DNA from: Flammeovirgaceae bacterium UBA2366
Lineage (GTDB): Bacteria; Bacteroidota; Bacteroidia; Cytophagales; Cyclobacteriaceae
DNA length: 64,000 nt
Assembly (NCBI GenBank): GCA_002344065.1
Contig: DDTK01000011.1
Span: forward strand, 186,001-250,000
Reading direction: 5' to 3'
Within the stretch, counting starts at the first letter, position 1, and each line of letters starts with the position of its first letter. Made by a program: the position numbers and the translations under genes. The notes beneath the pieces were generated by a model. That model ran no database searches, was not told where the DNA came from, and was given only the letters and a program-made list of their open reading frames with translations. Below, in pieces: positions 23,967 through 32,059 of the stretch.

Positions 23967-26900
23967 ATGAAAAAAATAAAACTCTTATTATTTAGTTGCC
24001 TGGTGGCATGGCAGGCGGAGGCACAAAATGAATTATCTGGCAAAGCTATACTAGGTGATTTGCGCGCACGGAGTATTGGCCCCGCAACTATGAGCGGTCG
24101 CATTACCGATATTGATGTGGTGGCGAGCAAGCCGGAAGTTATTTATGTCGGCTCCGCAGGTGGTGGTGTATGGAAATCAGTTAGTGCGGGTACTACCTTT
24201 CGCCCCGTGTTTGATGAACATACCATGTCCATTGGTAAAGTCACCATTGATCAATCTAATCCTGAAACGGTTTGGGTTGGCACCGGTGAGTCGTGGGTAC
24301 GCAACAGTGTTGCCATTGGCACCGGACTGTATAAAACGACCAATGGAGGAACCTCATGGGAATTTGTGGGCTTAAAGGATTCACAGCACATCAGCGATAT
24401 TTTAGTGCACCCAAAAGATGGAAATATAGTTTATGTTGGCGTGCAAGGACACTTGTGGGGACCGAATCAGGAGCGCGGTGTTTTTAAAACAAGTGATGGC
24501 GGCAAAACCTGGACAAAGGTTTTATATATCGATGAAAACACCGGTTGTGCTGATATGGATATTGATCCTAAAAATCCCGATGTGATATACGCTGCCATGT
24601 GGAGCCACAGACGTTATCCGGATTTCTTTGATTCAGGATTTACGGGCACAAGCGGTTTGTATAAAAGTATTGACGGTGGCAAAACCTGGAACAAAATTCA
24701 CAACGGCCTGCCAACAGCTAAACTGGGTAGGATTGGAATTGCTGTTGCACCTTCAAATCCAATGGTTCTATACGCCAGTATTGAAGCCGAGGGAACGCAA
24801 AACAAAGGCCTCTATAAATCAACTGATGCCGGAGCAAGTTGGAAGAAAGTGAACAGCGACTTCAGTAATACGGTACGGCCATTTTACTTTTCTCGCATCA
24901 CGGTTGATCCATTAAACGAAAATAACCTTGTTAAATGTGCTTACATTCCCATTATCAGTACGGATGGTGGTTCAAAATTCAGGTCAATGGGCAGCCCGCA
25001 TGCCGATCTTCATGCGGCATGGATTGATCATCGAAATTCCAACCATATAATACTAGGAACCGATGGAGGCATCTATGAATCTTTCGATCAGGGGTACTCT
25101 TTTAGAATGTGGCCCAATCTTCCGGTCGGTCAATTCTATCATGTTACCGTAGATAATGATAAGCCCTACAATATTTATGGTGGATTACAAGATAATGGAT
25201 CATGGTATGGACCTTCGCAAAAGGCAGGTGGTATAACCAACAGCGATTGGCTCAATTCACTTTATGGCGATGGCTTTAACTCACATCGTCATCCAACCGA
25301 TAAGGATATCATTTATTCAGAATACCAGGGCGGAGGTATTACACGGGTTAATAAGAAAACAGGTGTAGCTAAAAGTATAAAACCCCTGCCTGAAAAGGAT
25401 GATCCTAAGTTGCGTTTTAACTGGAACACCCCATTGGTTCAAAGTCCAAGTAAAGCAGATCGCATTTATGTAAGTGCACAATTTTTGTACATGTCGGACG
25501 ATCGGGGTGATACCTGGAAGAAAATTTCGCCTGATCTGACCACCAACGATCCGAAAAGGCAACGTCAAAATAGTTCAGGAGGTGTGTCTATTGACAACTC
25601 AACGGCAGAGAACAATGCCACCATTTATGCGGTGGCCGAGTCGCCATTAGATGAGAAAATTATTTGGGTAGGAACGGATGATGGCTTCGTTCAGGTAACT
25701 GAAAACCAAGGGTTAACCTGGAGCAACCTGACAAAAACTATAGCGGGTCTTCCTTCGGGAAATTGGTGTTCGTATGTTGAGCCCGGACATTTTGATAAGC
25801 GTACAGCATATGTAACCTTCGACAATCATCGCAATGGTGACATGAAACCTTATATTTACAAAACCACCGATTTAGGTAAAACCTGGACCTCGCTGGTAAC
25901 CCCCGAAATTGAAGGTCATGTTTACGTTATTCGTGAGGATTTAATCAACCCTAACCTTTTGTTTGCAGGCACAGAGTTTGGTCTCTACGTTTCAACAAAC
26001 GGTGGGAAGCAATGGAGCCGGTTTGAAAACAACCTGCCTAAAGTGGCTGTGCATGACCTTGTGATTCATCCGCGTGAACACGATTTGGTAATTGCAACCC
26101 ATGGACGGGGTATTTACATAATCGATGATCTTACCCCGCTTCGCCAGGTTACTCCTGAGGTTTTAGCCAAGACTATACACTTCTTTGATATAAAGCCTAC
26201 CGTGCTTAACGATCCCGGACTGAGTGGAAGAAACCCATCCCCTGGTGATGATCAATTTTATGGACAAAATCCAAACACCCAGGCTAAAATTGTTTACTTC
26301 ATGAACAAGCGTCACACCTTTGGCAAAATGAGCATTGAAGTATACGATCAGAACAATAAACTGATTCGTGAAATACCAGCGGGCAAAAGCGCTGGCATAA
26401 ACGTAGTGCAAATGACGACTAACTATAATCGCCCACGTATTCCACCCTCTGAAACACGTGAGTCTATCGGTGGGTCAATTTTCGGGCCAAGCCTGGCTGC
26501 AGGAACATATAAGGTTAAAGTGATCAAAGGAAAGGAAGAATTTAATACAACGTTTACGTTAACTTACCCGGAAGATTCACCTTATACCCTGGAAGACAGA
26601 AAAATAAAGCAAGATGCCGCCTTGCGCATGTACACGTTATGTGAAGACCTTGCCTACATATACGATGCCCAGTTGGATTTGCTAAAACAAGCCGTTAGCG
26701 TGAAAGACAAAAATCCCAAATTAACGAAAACGTTAAATCCTTTCATTAAAGAAATTGAAGATCAAAATGCAATGATTGTTTTTAAGGGAGGTGATTTTTA
26801 TGTAGCAACCGAAGAGCGAATGACTGAACGTGTAGCCGAGTTGTACGGCTCAATCAACAGCTATCCGGGAAAGCCTGGGCAATCGCAACTTGATCGGGTA

Positions 26901-27110
26901 AAAGGACTTGAGGATGAGGTGGCTGCTGTTCGGAAAAAATTTGATGAACTTAAGGGACCTAAACTTGAAAAACTTAACAGCGCATTGTCAAAATCAAATT
27001 TAAATGCGTTAAAAGTAAAATCCGAAGATGAATTCAAGAGTTCAGCTGATCAAACTGGTGGAACTGGTCAGCAACTCAACCAGTTGTTGGATTTTCTTCT
27101 GATTAGATAA
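23967..27110 (+). CDS. Exported BNR/sortilin-like beta-propeller protein
   Basis: The 1047-aa protein has a signal peptide ending QAEAQ. Residues ~30-720 form one or two beta-propellers of BNR/VPS10-like blades with many Asp-box repeats: YKTTNGGTSWEFV, FKTSDGGKTWTKV, YKSIDGGKTWNKI, YKSTDAGASWKKV, YVSTNGGKQWSRF. The C-terminal third has a beta-sandwich segment (SIEVYDQNNKLIREIPAGKS) and a helical end (YTLEDRKIKQDAALRMYTLC). Databases often call these glycosyl hydrolases, but no sialidase catalytic set is visible, so binding or scaffolding is equally likely. It is flanked by terminators on both sides. Confidence 0.8.
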   Translation: MKKIKLLLFSCLVAWQAEAQNELSGKAILGDLRARSIGPATMSGRITDIDVVASKPEVIYVGSAGGGVWKSVSAGTTFRPVFDEHTMSIGKVTIDQSNPETVWVGTGESWVRNSVAIGTGLYKTTNGGTSWEFVGLKDSQHISDILVHPKDGNIVYVGVQGHLWGPNQERGVFKTSDGGKTWTKVLYIDENTGCADMDIDPKNPDVIYAAMWSHRRYPDFFDSGFTGTSGLYKSIDGGKTWNKIHNGLPTAKLGRIGIAVAPSNPMVLYASIEAEGTQNKGLYKSTDAGASWKKVNSDFSNTVRPFYFSRITVDPLNENNLVKCAYIPIISTDGGSKFRSMGSPHADLHAAWIDHRNSNHIILGTDGGIYESFDQGYSFRMWPNLPVGQFYHVTVDNDKPYNIYGGLQDNGSWYGPSQKAGGITNSDWLNSLYGDGFNSHRHPTDKDIIYSEYQGGGITRVNKKTGVAKSIKPLPEKDDPKLRFNWNTPLVQSPSKADRIYVSAQFLYMSDDRGDTWKKISPDLTTNDPKRQRQNSSGGVSIDNSTAENNATIYAVAESPLDEKIIWVGTDDGFVQVTENQGLTWSNLTKTIAGLPSGNWCSYVEPGHFDKRTAYVTFDNHRNGDMKPYIYKTTDLGKTWTSLVTPEIEGHVYVIREDLINPNLLFAGTEFGLYVSTNGGKQWSRFENNLPKVAVHDLVIHPREHDLVIATHGRGIYIIDDLTPLRQVTPEVLAKTIHFFDIKPTVLNDPGLSGRNPSPGDDQFYGQNPNTQAKIVYFMNKRHTFGKMSIEVYDQNNKLIREIPAGKSAGINVVQMTTNYNRPRIPPSETRESIGGSIFGPSLAAGTYKVKVIKGKEEFNTTFTLTYPEDSPYTLEDRKIKQDAALRMYTLCEDLAYIYDAQLDLLKQAVSVKDKNPKLTKTLNPFIKEIEDQNAMIVFKGGDFYVATEERMTERVAELYGSINSYPGKPGQSQLDRVKGLEDEVAAVRKKFDELKGPKLEKLNSALSKSNLNALKVKSEDEFKSSADQTGGTGQQLNQLLDFLLIR

Positions 27111-27133
27111 TTCAACATTCACTTCATATAAAT

Positions 27134-27160
27134 AAAAAGCGGGCCTTAACCCGCTTTTTT
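27134..27160. terminator. Bidirectional intrinsic terminator
   Basis: AAAAAGCGGG (27134-27143) and CCCGCTTTTT (27150-27159) make a perfect 10-bp stem with a 6-nt loop. The T-run on one strand and A-run on the other let it serve both the propeller gene and the convergent prc gene. Confidence 0.9.
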
Positions 27161-27161
27161 C

Positions 27162-29189
27162 TTATCCAATTTTGGATGTAATCAGATCGGTTAATACCAG
27201 TAATCCTTCGCGCAGATACTCGTCTTTCATGTTAAGACCATTCGTAACCGGTTTCCCTTCCTTATCTACCTGGGTATTTCCGGGTTGGCGCGTAGCGCTC
27301 ACTTTTTTCTCTGCCTCTTCCATTTCTTTACGCCTTATCTCCTCATTAAGTGAAATTTTAGTTTGATTAAAGTTTTTTCTGGCTTCTTCCGTTTGAGTAA
27401 CGAAATCATTTAAATATGCATCATTCTTTAACCTGTCCTGATATGACTTATTCAGGTTAGCCAAGACTTTACTATTCACATATGGAGTTTTCTGGTAGAG
27501 TGCGCTCCGGATTTCATCCCAAGGTAAAGCTCCCGGGCTGGCACTTTCGCCAAACTGTGCAGGATCAAGTGCAGTAGGTAATTTTATATCTGGTACTACG
27601 CCTTTATGCTGTGTGCTGCTTCCGGTAACCCGATAAAATTTCTGTATGGTTAATTTTAAGGAACCTGCCTGATCTTTATCCTGAACATAACGATCAAGCT
27701 CAACCATGGTTTGTACCGTGCCCTTTCCATAGGAAGATTCACCCACTACAATACCACGATTGTAATCCTGTATGGCACCCGCAAAAATTTCAGAAGCTGA
27801 TGCGCTGAAGCGGTTTATCAAAACTACGAGTGGTCCGTTGTATACGATGGATTGATCATCATCATTCAATACTTCCGTACGCTTCATAGAGTTTTTAACC
27901 TGAACAACAGGACCACCTTTAATAAATAGGCCGGTAAGGTCTATCGCCTCTTTTAATGATCCGCCACCATTATTCCTGAGGTCAAGTACCAGGCCATCAA
28001 TACCTTCCGTTTGCATGGCCTTTATATGCTTTTTAACATCACCGGAAGTGCTGTTGTATTCTGGGTCTCCTTTTTGATAGGCCTCCCAGTCCATATAAAA
28101 GCTGGGAAGGGTAATAACACCCAACTTCATATTTTTTCCATCCTTGGTGTATTCAACTACCTGTTTCTTGGCCGTTAAATCTTCCAGTTTTATTTTATCC
28201 CGAACGAGTGATATGACTACCGGGGGTCCGGTTACGCCTGTTTCTGCAGGCAGGATACTCAGGCGCACGCGTGTTCCCTTAGGCCCTTTAATCAACTTAA
28301 CTACTTCATCCAATCGCCAGCCAATTACATCGACCATTTCACCATCGCCTTGTGCTACACCAACGATGCGATCGTTGGCATGAATCAGTTTGCTCTTTTC
28401 AGCCGGTCCACCAGGAAGAATTTCAGCAACTTTTGTGTAATCATTGTCCGATTGCAAGCGGGCGCCAATCCCTTCAAATGACTGTGCCATGTTCTGCTTA
28501 AACACGTCTGCCGTTCTGGGCGAGAAGTAATTCGTGTGTGGATCATAGGCTTCTGCAATGGCATTCAGATAGCTGCCAAAAATATCTTCTGCCGTTGTTT
28601 GATTCATGGATTTGATGAATCGCTCATAGCGTTTCTCAAGTGCATCTTTAATTTCCGCTTTGTCTTTGCCTGCCAACTTTAAACTTAGAGCTTGATTCTT
28701 GATAATCTTAGCCCAAATCTCATTCATTTCTTTTTCAGAAGCCGGCCAGGGTTCATTCTCCCGATTGGTTTCATAATATTCATCAACAGAATAATCGAAA
28801 TCTTTTCCAACCAGATGCTTCATAACATAATTCATCCGTTCATTAAACCGCTTTTGAAAAACTTTATAAATATCAAAGGCAGGTTCAACGCGTTCAGCAC
28901 GTGTTAAATCATCCAGTTGATTGCGGTATTTTTCAAAGGAAAGGATATCAGATTTTTGAAAATAAATCTTGTTGTTATCCAGACTGGCGATGTAACTATC
29001 CAGTACAACCGAGGAAAGGGAATCATTAAACGGCAATTTCCGGTAATGGCCAGTCTCCAGAATGGAGCTGACAATCTTAGCCTGTTTACCATAAACCGGC
29101 TTAATTTGAAAAACTGTATCAGGCGTATTTCGGGCATATCCACTCCCAGCCGCCAATACCCATACAACCAACAACCATCGCTTCATCAT
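27162..29189 (-). CDS. prc: Carboxy-terminal processing protease (Prc/Tsp, S41A)
   Basis: The 675-aa periplasmic protease has a signal peptide ending GSGYA. An N-terminal helical region leads to a PDZ domain (EGIGARLQSDNDYTKVAEIL, GPAEKSKLIHANDRIVGV) and the S41 core. Catalytic Ser lies in RFSASASEIFAGAIQDYN and Lys in ESSYGKGTVQ; GLVLDLRNNGGGSLKEA forms the substrate groove. The C-terminal extension of about 130 aa, rich in Lys/Glu, is typical of the long Prc type. It trims or degrades periplasmic proteins through their C-termini. It is 1 bp from the shared terminator. Confidence 0.95.
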   Translation of the reverse strand: MMKRWLLVVWVLAAGSGYARNTPDTVFQIKPVYGKQAKIVSSILETGHYRKLPFNDSLSSVVLDSYIASLDNNKIYFQKSDILSFEKYRNQLDDLTRAERVEPAFDIYKVFQKRFNERMNYVMKHLVGKDFDYSVDEYYETNRENEPWPASEKEMNEIWAKIIKNQALSLKLAGKDKAEIKDALEKRYERFIKSMNQTTAEDIFGSYLNAIAEAYDPHTNYFSPRTADVFKQNMAQSFEGIGARLQSDNDYTKVAEILPGGPAEKSKLIHANDRIVGVAQGDGEMVDVIGWRLDEVVKLIKGPKGTRVRLSILPAETGVTGPPVVISLVRDKIKLEDLTAKKQVVEYTKDGKNMKLGVITLPSFYMDWEAYQKGDPEYNSTSGDVKKHIKAMQTEGIDGLVLDLRNNGGGSLKEAIDLTGLFIKGGPVVQVKNSMKRTEVLNDDDQSIVYNGPLVVLINRFSASASEIFAGAIQDYNRGIVVGESSYGKGTVQTMVELDRYVQDKDQAGSLKLTIQKFYRVTGSSTQHKGVVPDIKLPTALDPAQFGESASPGALPWDEIRSALYQKTPYVNSKVLANLNKSYQDRLKNDAYLNDFVTQTEEARKNFNQTKISLNEEIRRKEMEEAEKKVSATRQPGNTQVDKEGKPVTNGLNMKDEYLREGLLVLTDLITSKIG

Positions 29190-29251
29190 ACGCTCAAAGT
29201 CAAATTTTTATGTAGTATACGTTAATACCTATGCAAATGATATGCTAAAGG

Positions 29252-30139
29252 CTACTCAGAATCGAATTCCGACAAGAATTTCTGTGCCTGATCTAGATTC
29301 TGGAACTCAAAATGCTTCCGTTCCCCTGAAACGGAGTGAACTTCCACCTTTACCAGATCAATGTTTTTATTCTTCCTGAACTTAAACTTATCCTTTTTAT
29401 AGTCTTCAGCCTCTTTGGTTGAGATGCGAAACGATGTTGCCCGTACCGATTTACAATAAGTACATTGATAGCTTTTTACCAATTCACCTGGCTCTCCGCC
29501 TTCCGGATGCTTGGTTACCTCTTCCTTAACCACGCGCATCGTATAGAATCCACAACTATTGCATTGGAGTGCCTGAAGCCTGCCCTCATATTTCTCTACT
29601 TTTACATCCCCGGTTTTCTCATCAATCCAAACATCATAATCGATTGAAAACACATTTTCTTCGGCAATCATTCCTTCATCCAAATGAACATCTTCTTCTT
29701 CTTCGCTGAGAAGGCGCATTTTGTTACCTGATTTAGGATTTATCCGTGAGGCATAACGATATCGCTTAAGTTTTTTATCAAGCTTAGTAGGATAATAGTA
29801 TTCCAATACCAGGTAGGCGATGTACCCGATTAACGTACCTCCGGCAATAGCCATGAATATTCTAACAACAAACCATATACCTACTTCCGTCACTTCCCCC
29901 ATGCCATAAGTATTAATGGCAAAGAACACCGCAACTCCCCAACAGTAGAATACTTTCTTAAAATTCTTGATTTCGTATTTGTTAAGGTAGTCGTACTTGT
30001 GGTGGTATTCCCTTATAGATGAAACCCTGAGGCTATGAACTAAATAGATAAGGATACCCACGGTAACCATAACAATTGCCCCGGCAATCATTGCGTAGTG
30101 CCATATGTCTAGAAAAGGACTAGATTCTAAAGATTCCAT
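29252..30139 (-). CDS. Membrane protein with cytoplasmic zinc ribbon, unknown function
   Basis: The 295-aa protein starts with a membrane helix (YAMIAGAIVMVTVGILIYLV), has two more (VFYCWGVAVFFAINTYGMG, IFMAIAGGTLIGYIAYLVLE), then a soluble part. The soluble part carries an acidic run (LLSEEEEDVHLDEG) and a zinc-ribbon pattern: CNSCG, about 33 residues, then CTYCK. The C-terminus is Lys-rich. I do not recognise the family; it looks conserved rather than spurious. It is transcribed alone, upstream of prc. Confidence 0.7.
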   Translation of the reverse strand: MESLESSPFLDIWHYAMIAGAIVMVTVGILIYLVHSLRVSSIREYHHKYDYLNKYEIKNFKKVFYCWGVAVFFAINTYGMGEVTEVGIWFVVRIFMAIAGGTLIGYIAYLVLEYYYPTKLDKKLKRYRYASRINPKSGNKMRLLSEEEEDVHLDEGMIAEENVFSIDYDVWIDEKTGDVKVEKYEGRLQALQCNSCGFYTMRVVKEEVTKHPEGGEPGELVKSYQCTYCKSVRATSFRISTKEAEDYKKDKFKFRKNKNIDLVKVEVHSVSGERKHFEFQNLDQAQKFLSEFDSE

Positions 30140-30232
30140 AACTTTATTGTCAATATTAAAGAGCTGAATTTCTTAAAGCTTTAAAGATAATGATTAATCA
30201 ATACTGAACTTAACCGCTAAAAGAACGGCATC

Positions 30233-30379
30233 ATGAGAAAACTATTTTTTAAAAGTCTGGCTAAACTGAACAAAGTCATTATGCCACGCTTTAGTCAGCG
30301 TAACCTTCTCAAGCTAAAAAAATGGGAGCAGGCCTTGATAGCCTACCGATATTGGGTCACAACTAACGCCCTTGACTAA
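30233..30379 (+). CDS. 48-aa conserved basic mini-protein
   Basis: ATG 30233 to TAA 30379 encodes MRKLFFKSLAKLNKVIMPRF followed by a basic amphipathic segment ending YRYWVTTNALD. The pattern of KLFF.. LAKLNK..xP.. followed by K.. QALIAYRYWVTxNxLD is one I recognise as recurring in tiny Bacteroidota proteins of unknown function, often left out of annotations. There is no signal peptide or transmembrane helix; it is strongly basic and could touch RNA or membrane. A short terminator hairpin lies just after it, which supports a real transcription unit. Confidence 0.65.
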   Translation: MRKLFFKSLAKLNKVIMPRFSQRNLLKLKKWEQALIAYRYWVTTNALD

Positions 30380-30389
30380 ACTCTATTTG

Positions 30390-30413
30390 ACAGAAAGCTT
30401 ACATTCTGTTTTT
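30390..30413 (+). terminator. Weak intrinsic terminator after the 48-aa gene
   Basis: ACAGAA (30390-30395) and TTCTGT (30404-30409) form a 6-bp stem with an 8-nt loop, followed by TTTT. It lies 10 bp past the stop codon. Confidence 0.5.
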
Positions 30414-30418
30414 CAGTA

Positions 30419-30597
30419 GGTTATACTAACTATAACCAAGTAGCACTACAACTTATAATCACCTGCTTACTTGGAGCATTTACTCAATTGAACACGTATG
30501 AAGTTAAAGCATTTAGGAAAAATCTAGTTAAAGTATATGTGCAAATTTGCACTGTATTACTTGTTTTTTAATATAAAATTATAGTATATTGTGCAAA
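30419..30597. promoter_or_regulatory. Gap with several dyads before two unknown genes
   Basis: Three inverted repeats are visible: GGTTATA-CTAAC-TATAACC (30419-30437), CCAAGTA / TACTTGG (30436-30442 and 30468-30474), and the perfect palindrome GTGCAAATTTGCAC (30539-30552). The half-site GTGCAAA recurs at 30591-30597, 11 bp before the next ATG. A repressor or activator binding here is likely; no regulator gene is next to it, so one of the two downstream proteins could be an autoregulator. Confidence 0.5.
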
Positions 30598-30608
30598 AAT
30601 ACACAAAT

Positions 30609-30857
30609 ATGAGCGACTATGAACGGAAAAAACTTGAGCTTGAATTGAGATCATTTACCTCAAGAAACTTTGAGCGACCAGCCGATTGCCGGAATTCAGA
30701 CCAGGTAAGGTTCTACGTACAGGAGTTATGCAGCAAAATTGAAGAGTATAATAGCCGCTTTAACTATGTGCCCGGATGGGCGTATGCATTATTGGCGCAA
30801 TATAATGCCCGACAAAACAAGTTTATTCAAAAGGAATTCAGAAGTTCTTACCAGTAA
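30609..30857 (+). CDS. Unknown 82-aa charged protein
   Basis: Start ATG 30609 gives MSDYERKKLELELRSFTSRN and later VRFYVQELCSKIEEYNSRFN, VPGWAYALLAQYNARQNKF. It is helical, highly charged and cytoplasmic. A GTG at 30591 would extend it by six residues but overlaps the GTGCAAA half-site. I do not recognise a family. Its stop overlaps the next start (TAATG), so the two genes are translationally coupled. The upstream palindromes suggest regulated expression. Confidence 0.6.
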   Translation: MSDYERKKLELELRSFTSRNFERPADCRNSDQVRFYVQELCSKIEEYNSRFNYVPGWAYALLAQYNARQNKFIQKEFRSSYQ

Positions 30858-31084
30858 TGCGGTATATCCCCTCCCCCATCCCTATTCAGGTTAACCTGGT
30901 CTATAGAGCTGAGGCCAATAAATCGGGCCGGATGCAGTATCATAAGATACAGCCAGGGCGCAGTAAACTACGCATTAGCAGAGCCGAATTTATCCGTGCG
31001 TTCAATAACTCGGCTATTGTGGCTCTTAACCCATTGCCTATAAAGAACAATGAGGTAGATTTTCAAATTGAGTTCTACGTGTGA
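30857..31084 (+). CDS. Unknown 75-aa protein coupled to the preceding gene
   Basis: The protein begins MRYIPSPIPIQVNLVYRAEA and continues with a basic middle (RSKLRISRAEFIRAFNNSAI) and a strand-rich end (NNEVDFQIEFYV). Its start shares one base with the upstream stop. The family is not recognised; a small mixed alpha/beta domain is likely. Its last 10 bp overlap the end of the convergent MazG-like gene. Partnership with the 82-aa protein is inferred from coupling. Confidence 0.55.
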   Translation: MRYIPSPIPIQVNLVYRAEANKSGRMQYHKIQPGRSKLRISRAEFIRAFNNSAIVALNPLPIKNNEVDFQIEFYV

Positions 31085-31548
31085 TTTAATATCTTTTCAA
31101 GGTTAGCTGGCGAATAGCCAACTGATTTTATAGTCTTATTATCTGATTTGCGATACACCAACCACTTGCCACCCTCCTGTTTGTAATAACACTCGGTTCC
31201 GTCTTTTGCCAAATAGTGATCCACAGTGGCTTTTGCTTCATCTTCAGAGTTACATGCTTTACTCATATTAGACCGCTGCACCTCCTCAAATAAATCTTTA
31301 AATTTATCGGCCAGGCCAAATTCAAGTATGGCTCCGGAGAGCACGTATTGAATATCGCATAGTGCGTCAGCAACTTCTACAATATCCCCCTCCAAAATGG
31401 CCACCTCCAACTCCTTTAACTCCTCGGCTATAAGTGCAACCCGTAACTTGCATCGGTCTTCTGCCGGTATGCCCGGTTTCTGTAAAATTGGATGTTTGAA
31501 TGTCCGGTGGAAATCTGCCACAAGGTTAAGTGCATCTGGTTGTTTCAT
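31075..31548 (-). CDS. MazG-like nucleotide pyrophosphohydrolase
   Basis: The 157-aa protein has the all-alpha NTP pyrophosphatase signature: EELKELE (E42, E43, E46) and EVADALCDIQYVL (E58, D61, D65), which coordinate Mg. The layout of the first 100 residues matches the MazG/HisE-like phosphoribosyl-ATP pyrophosphohydrolase group. The C-terminal 50 residues (CYYKQEGGKWLVYRKSDNKT) form an extra strand-rich tail. It probably hydrolyses nucleoside triphosphates to monophosphates; substrate unknown. It is divergent from the gene at 31619. Confidence 0.85.
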   Translation of the reverse strand: MKQPDALNLVADFHRTFKHPILQKPGIPAEDRCKLRVALIAEELKELEVAILEGDIVEVADALCDIQYVLSGAILEFGLADKFKDLFEEVQRSNMSKACNSEDEAKATVDHYLAKDGTECYYKQEGGKWLVYRKSDNKTIKSVGYSPANLEKILNHT

Positions 31549-31605
31549 GGAATGGTCTAATAACCGCTCAATAAAGAAATTCTATCGCACAAAGGCAAAA
31601 TTGAG

Positions 31606-31613
31606 TACTTTTG
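31606..31613 (+). promoter_or_regulatory. -7 promoter element TACTTTTG
   Basis: TACTTTTG matches TAnnTTTG and ends only 5 nt before ATG 31619. Transcription would begin at or next to the start codon, implying a leaderless message, or else a downstream start. Confidence 0.4.
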
Positions 31614-31618
31614 AGAAT

Positions 31619-31972
31619 ATGACTTTCAGAAATAAACTCGTGAGCCGGTTCTTTTCCATTACGATTGGAATAGTGTTTCTAAACCTGAGTTTCATTATGA
31701 TAGAAGCTGAGTTGCTTAGTATTTCTGACAAAAACAGCTCACTTTATGAAAACCTTATCAGATTTGTTTCCGGAGGTGGCTGTGAAGAAGAGGACTTTTC
31801 GGGTGATTCCTCAAAAGATTACAGTTCCGGTGAATCGAAATTCAACACTCATGTATCTGATGGGTTTCTGAATGATAGAAAATTGATTATCAATGGCTTA
31901 TTCTTTTATACACAATGTGATAAAATAAGATTAATAAGTCTTGATATAAGTACACCTCCCCCAAAAGCCTAA
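31619..31972 (+). CDS. Small exported or anchored protein ahead of the SulP genes
   Basis: Start ATG 31619 is used; a longer frame from 31397 runs antisense through the MazG-like gene and has no promoter. The 117-aa product has one hydrophobic segment near the N-terminus (FFSITIGIVFLNLSFIMIEA), then an acidic, Ser/Gly-rich part (GGGCEEEDFSGDSSKDYSSG), and ends with FYTQCDKIRLISLDISTPPP. Two Cys could form a disulphide. I do not recognise the family. It lies 87 bp upstream of the first SulP gene, with hairpins between. Confidence 0.6.
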   Translation: MTFRNKLVSRFFSITIGIVFLNLSFIMIEAELLSISDKNSSLYENLIRFVSGGGCEEEDFSGDSSKDYSSGESKFNTHVSDGFLNDRKLIINGLFFYTQCDKIRLISLDISTPPPKA

Positions 31973-31977
31973 CCTGG

Positions 31978-32017
31978 TTGGAATATCAGCTATTCCAATC
32001 TACTGACAATTATCAGT
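31978..32017 (+). promoter_or_regulatory. Two hairpins in the leader of the first SulP gene
   Basis: TTGGAATA-TCAGC-TATTCCAA (31978-31998) is a perfect 8-bp stem with a 5-nt loop. ACTGA (32002-32006) pairs with TCAGT (32013-32017). Neither is followed by a T-run, so the pair may be an mRNA-stability or operator structure rather than a terminator. Confidence 0.35.
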
Positions 32018-32059
32018 GACTGCGGTAAGTACAATCAACTTTTCACATTAACTCAATTC

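Noticed and set aside
31397..31618. Extended N-terminus of the gene at 31619
   Set aside because: It runs antisense through the MazG-like gene, which has clear catalytic motifs.
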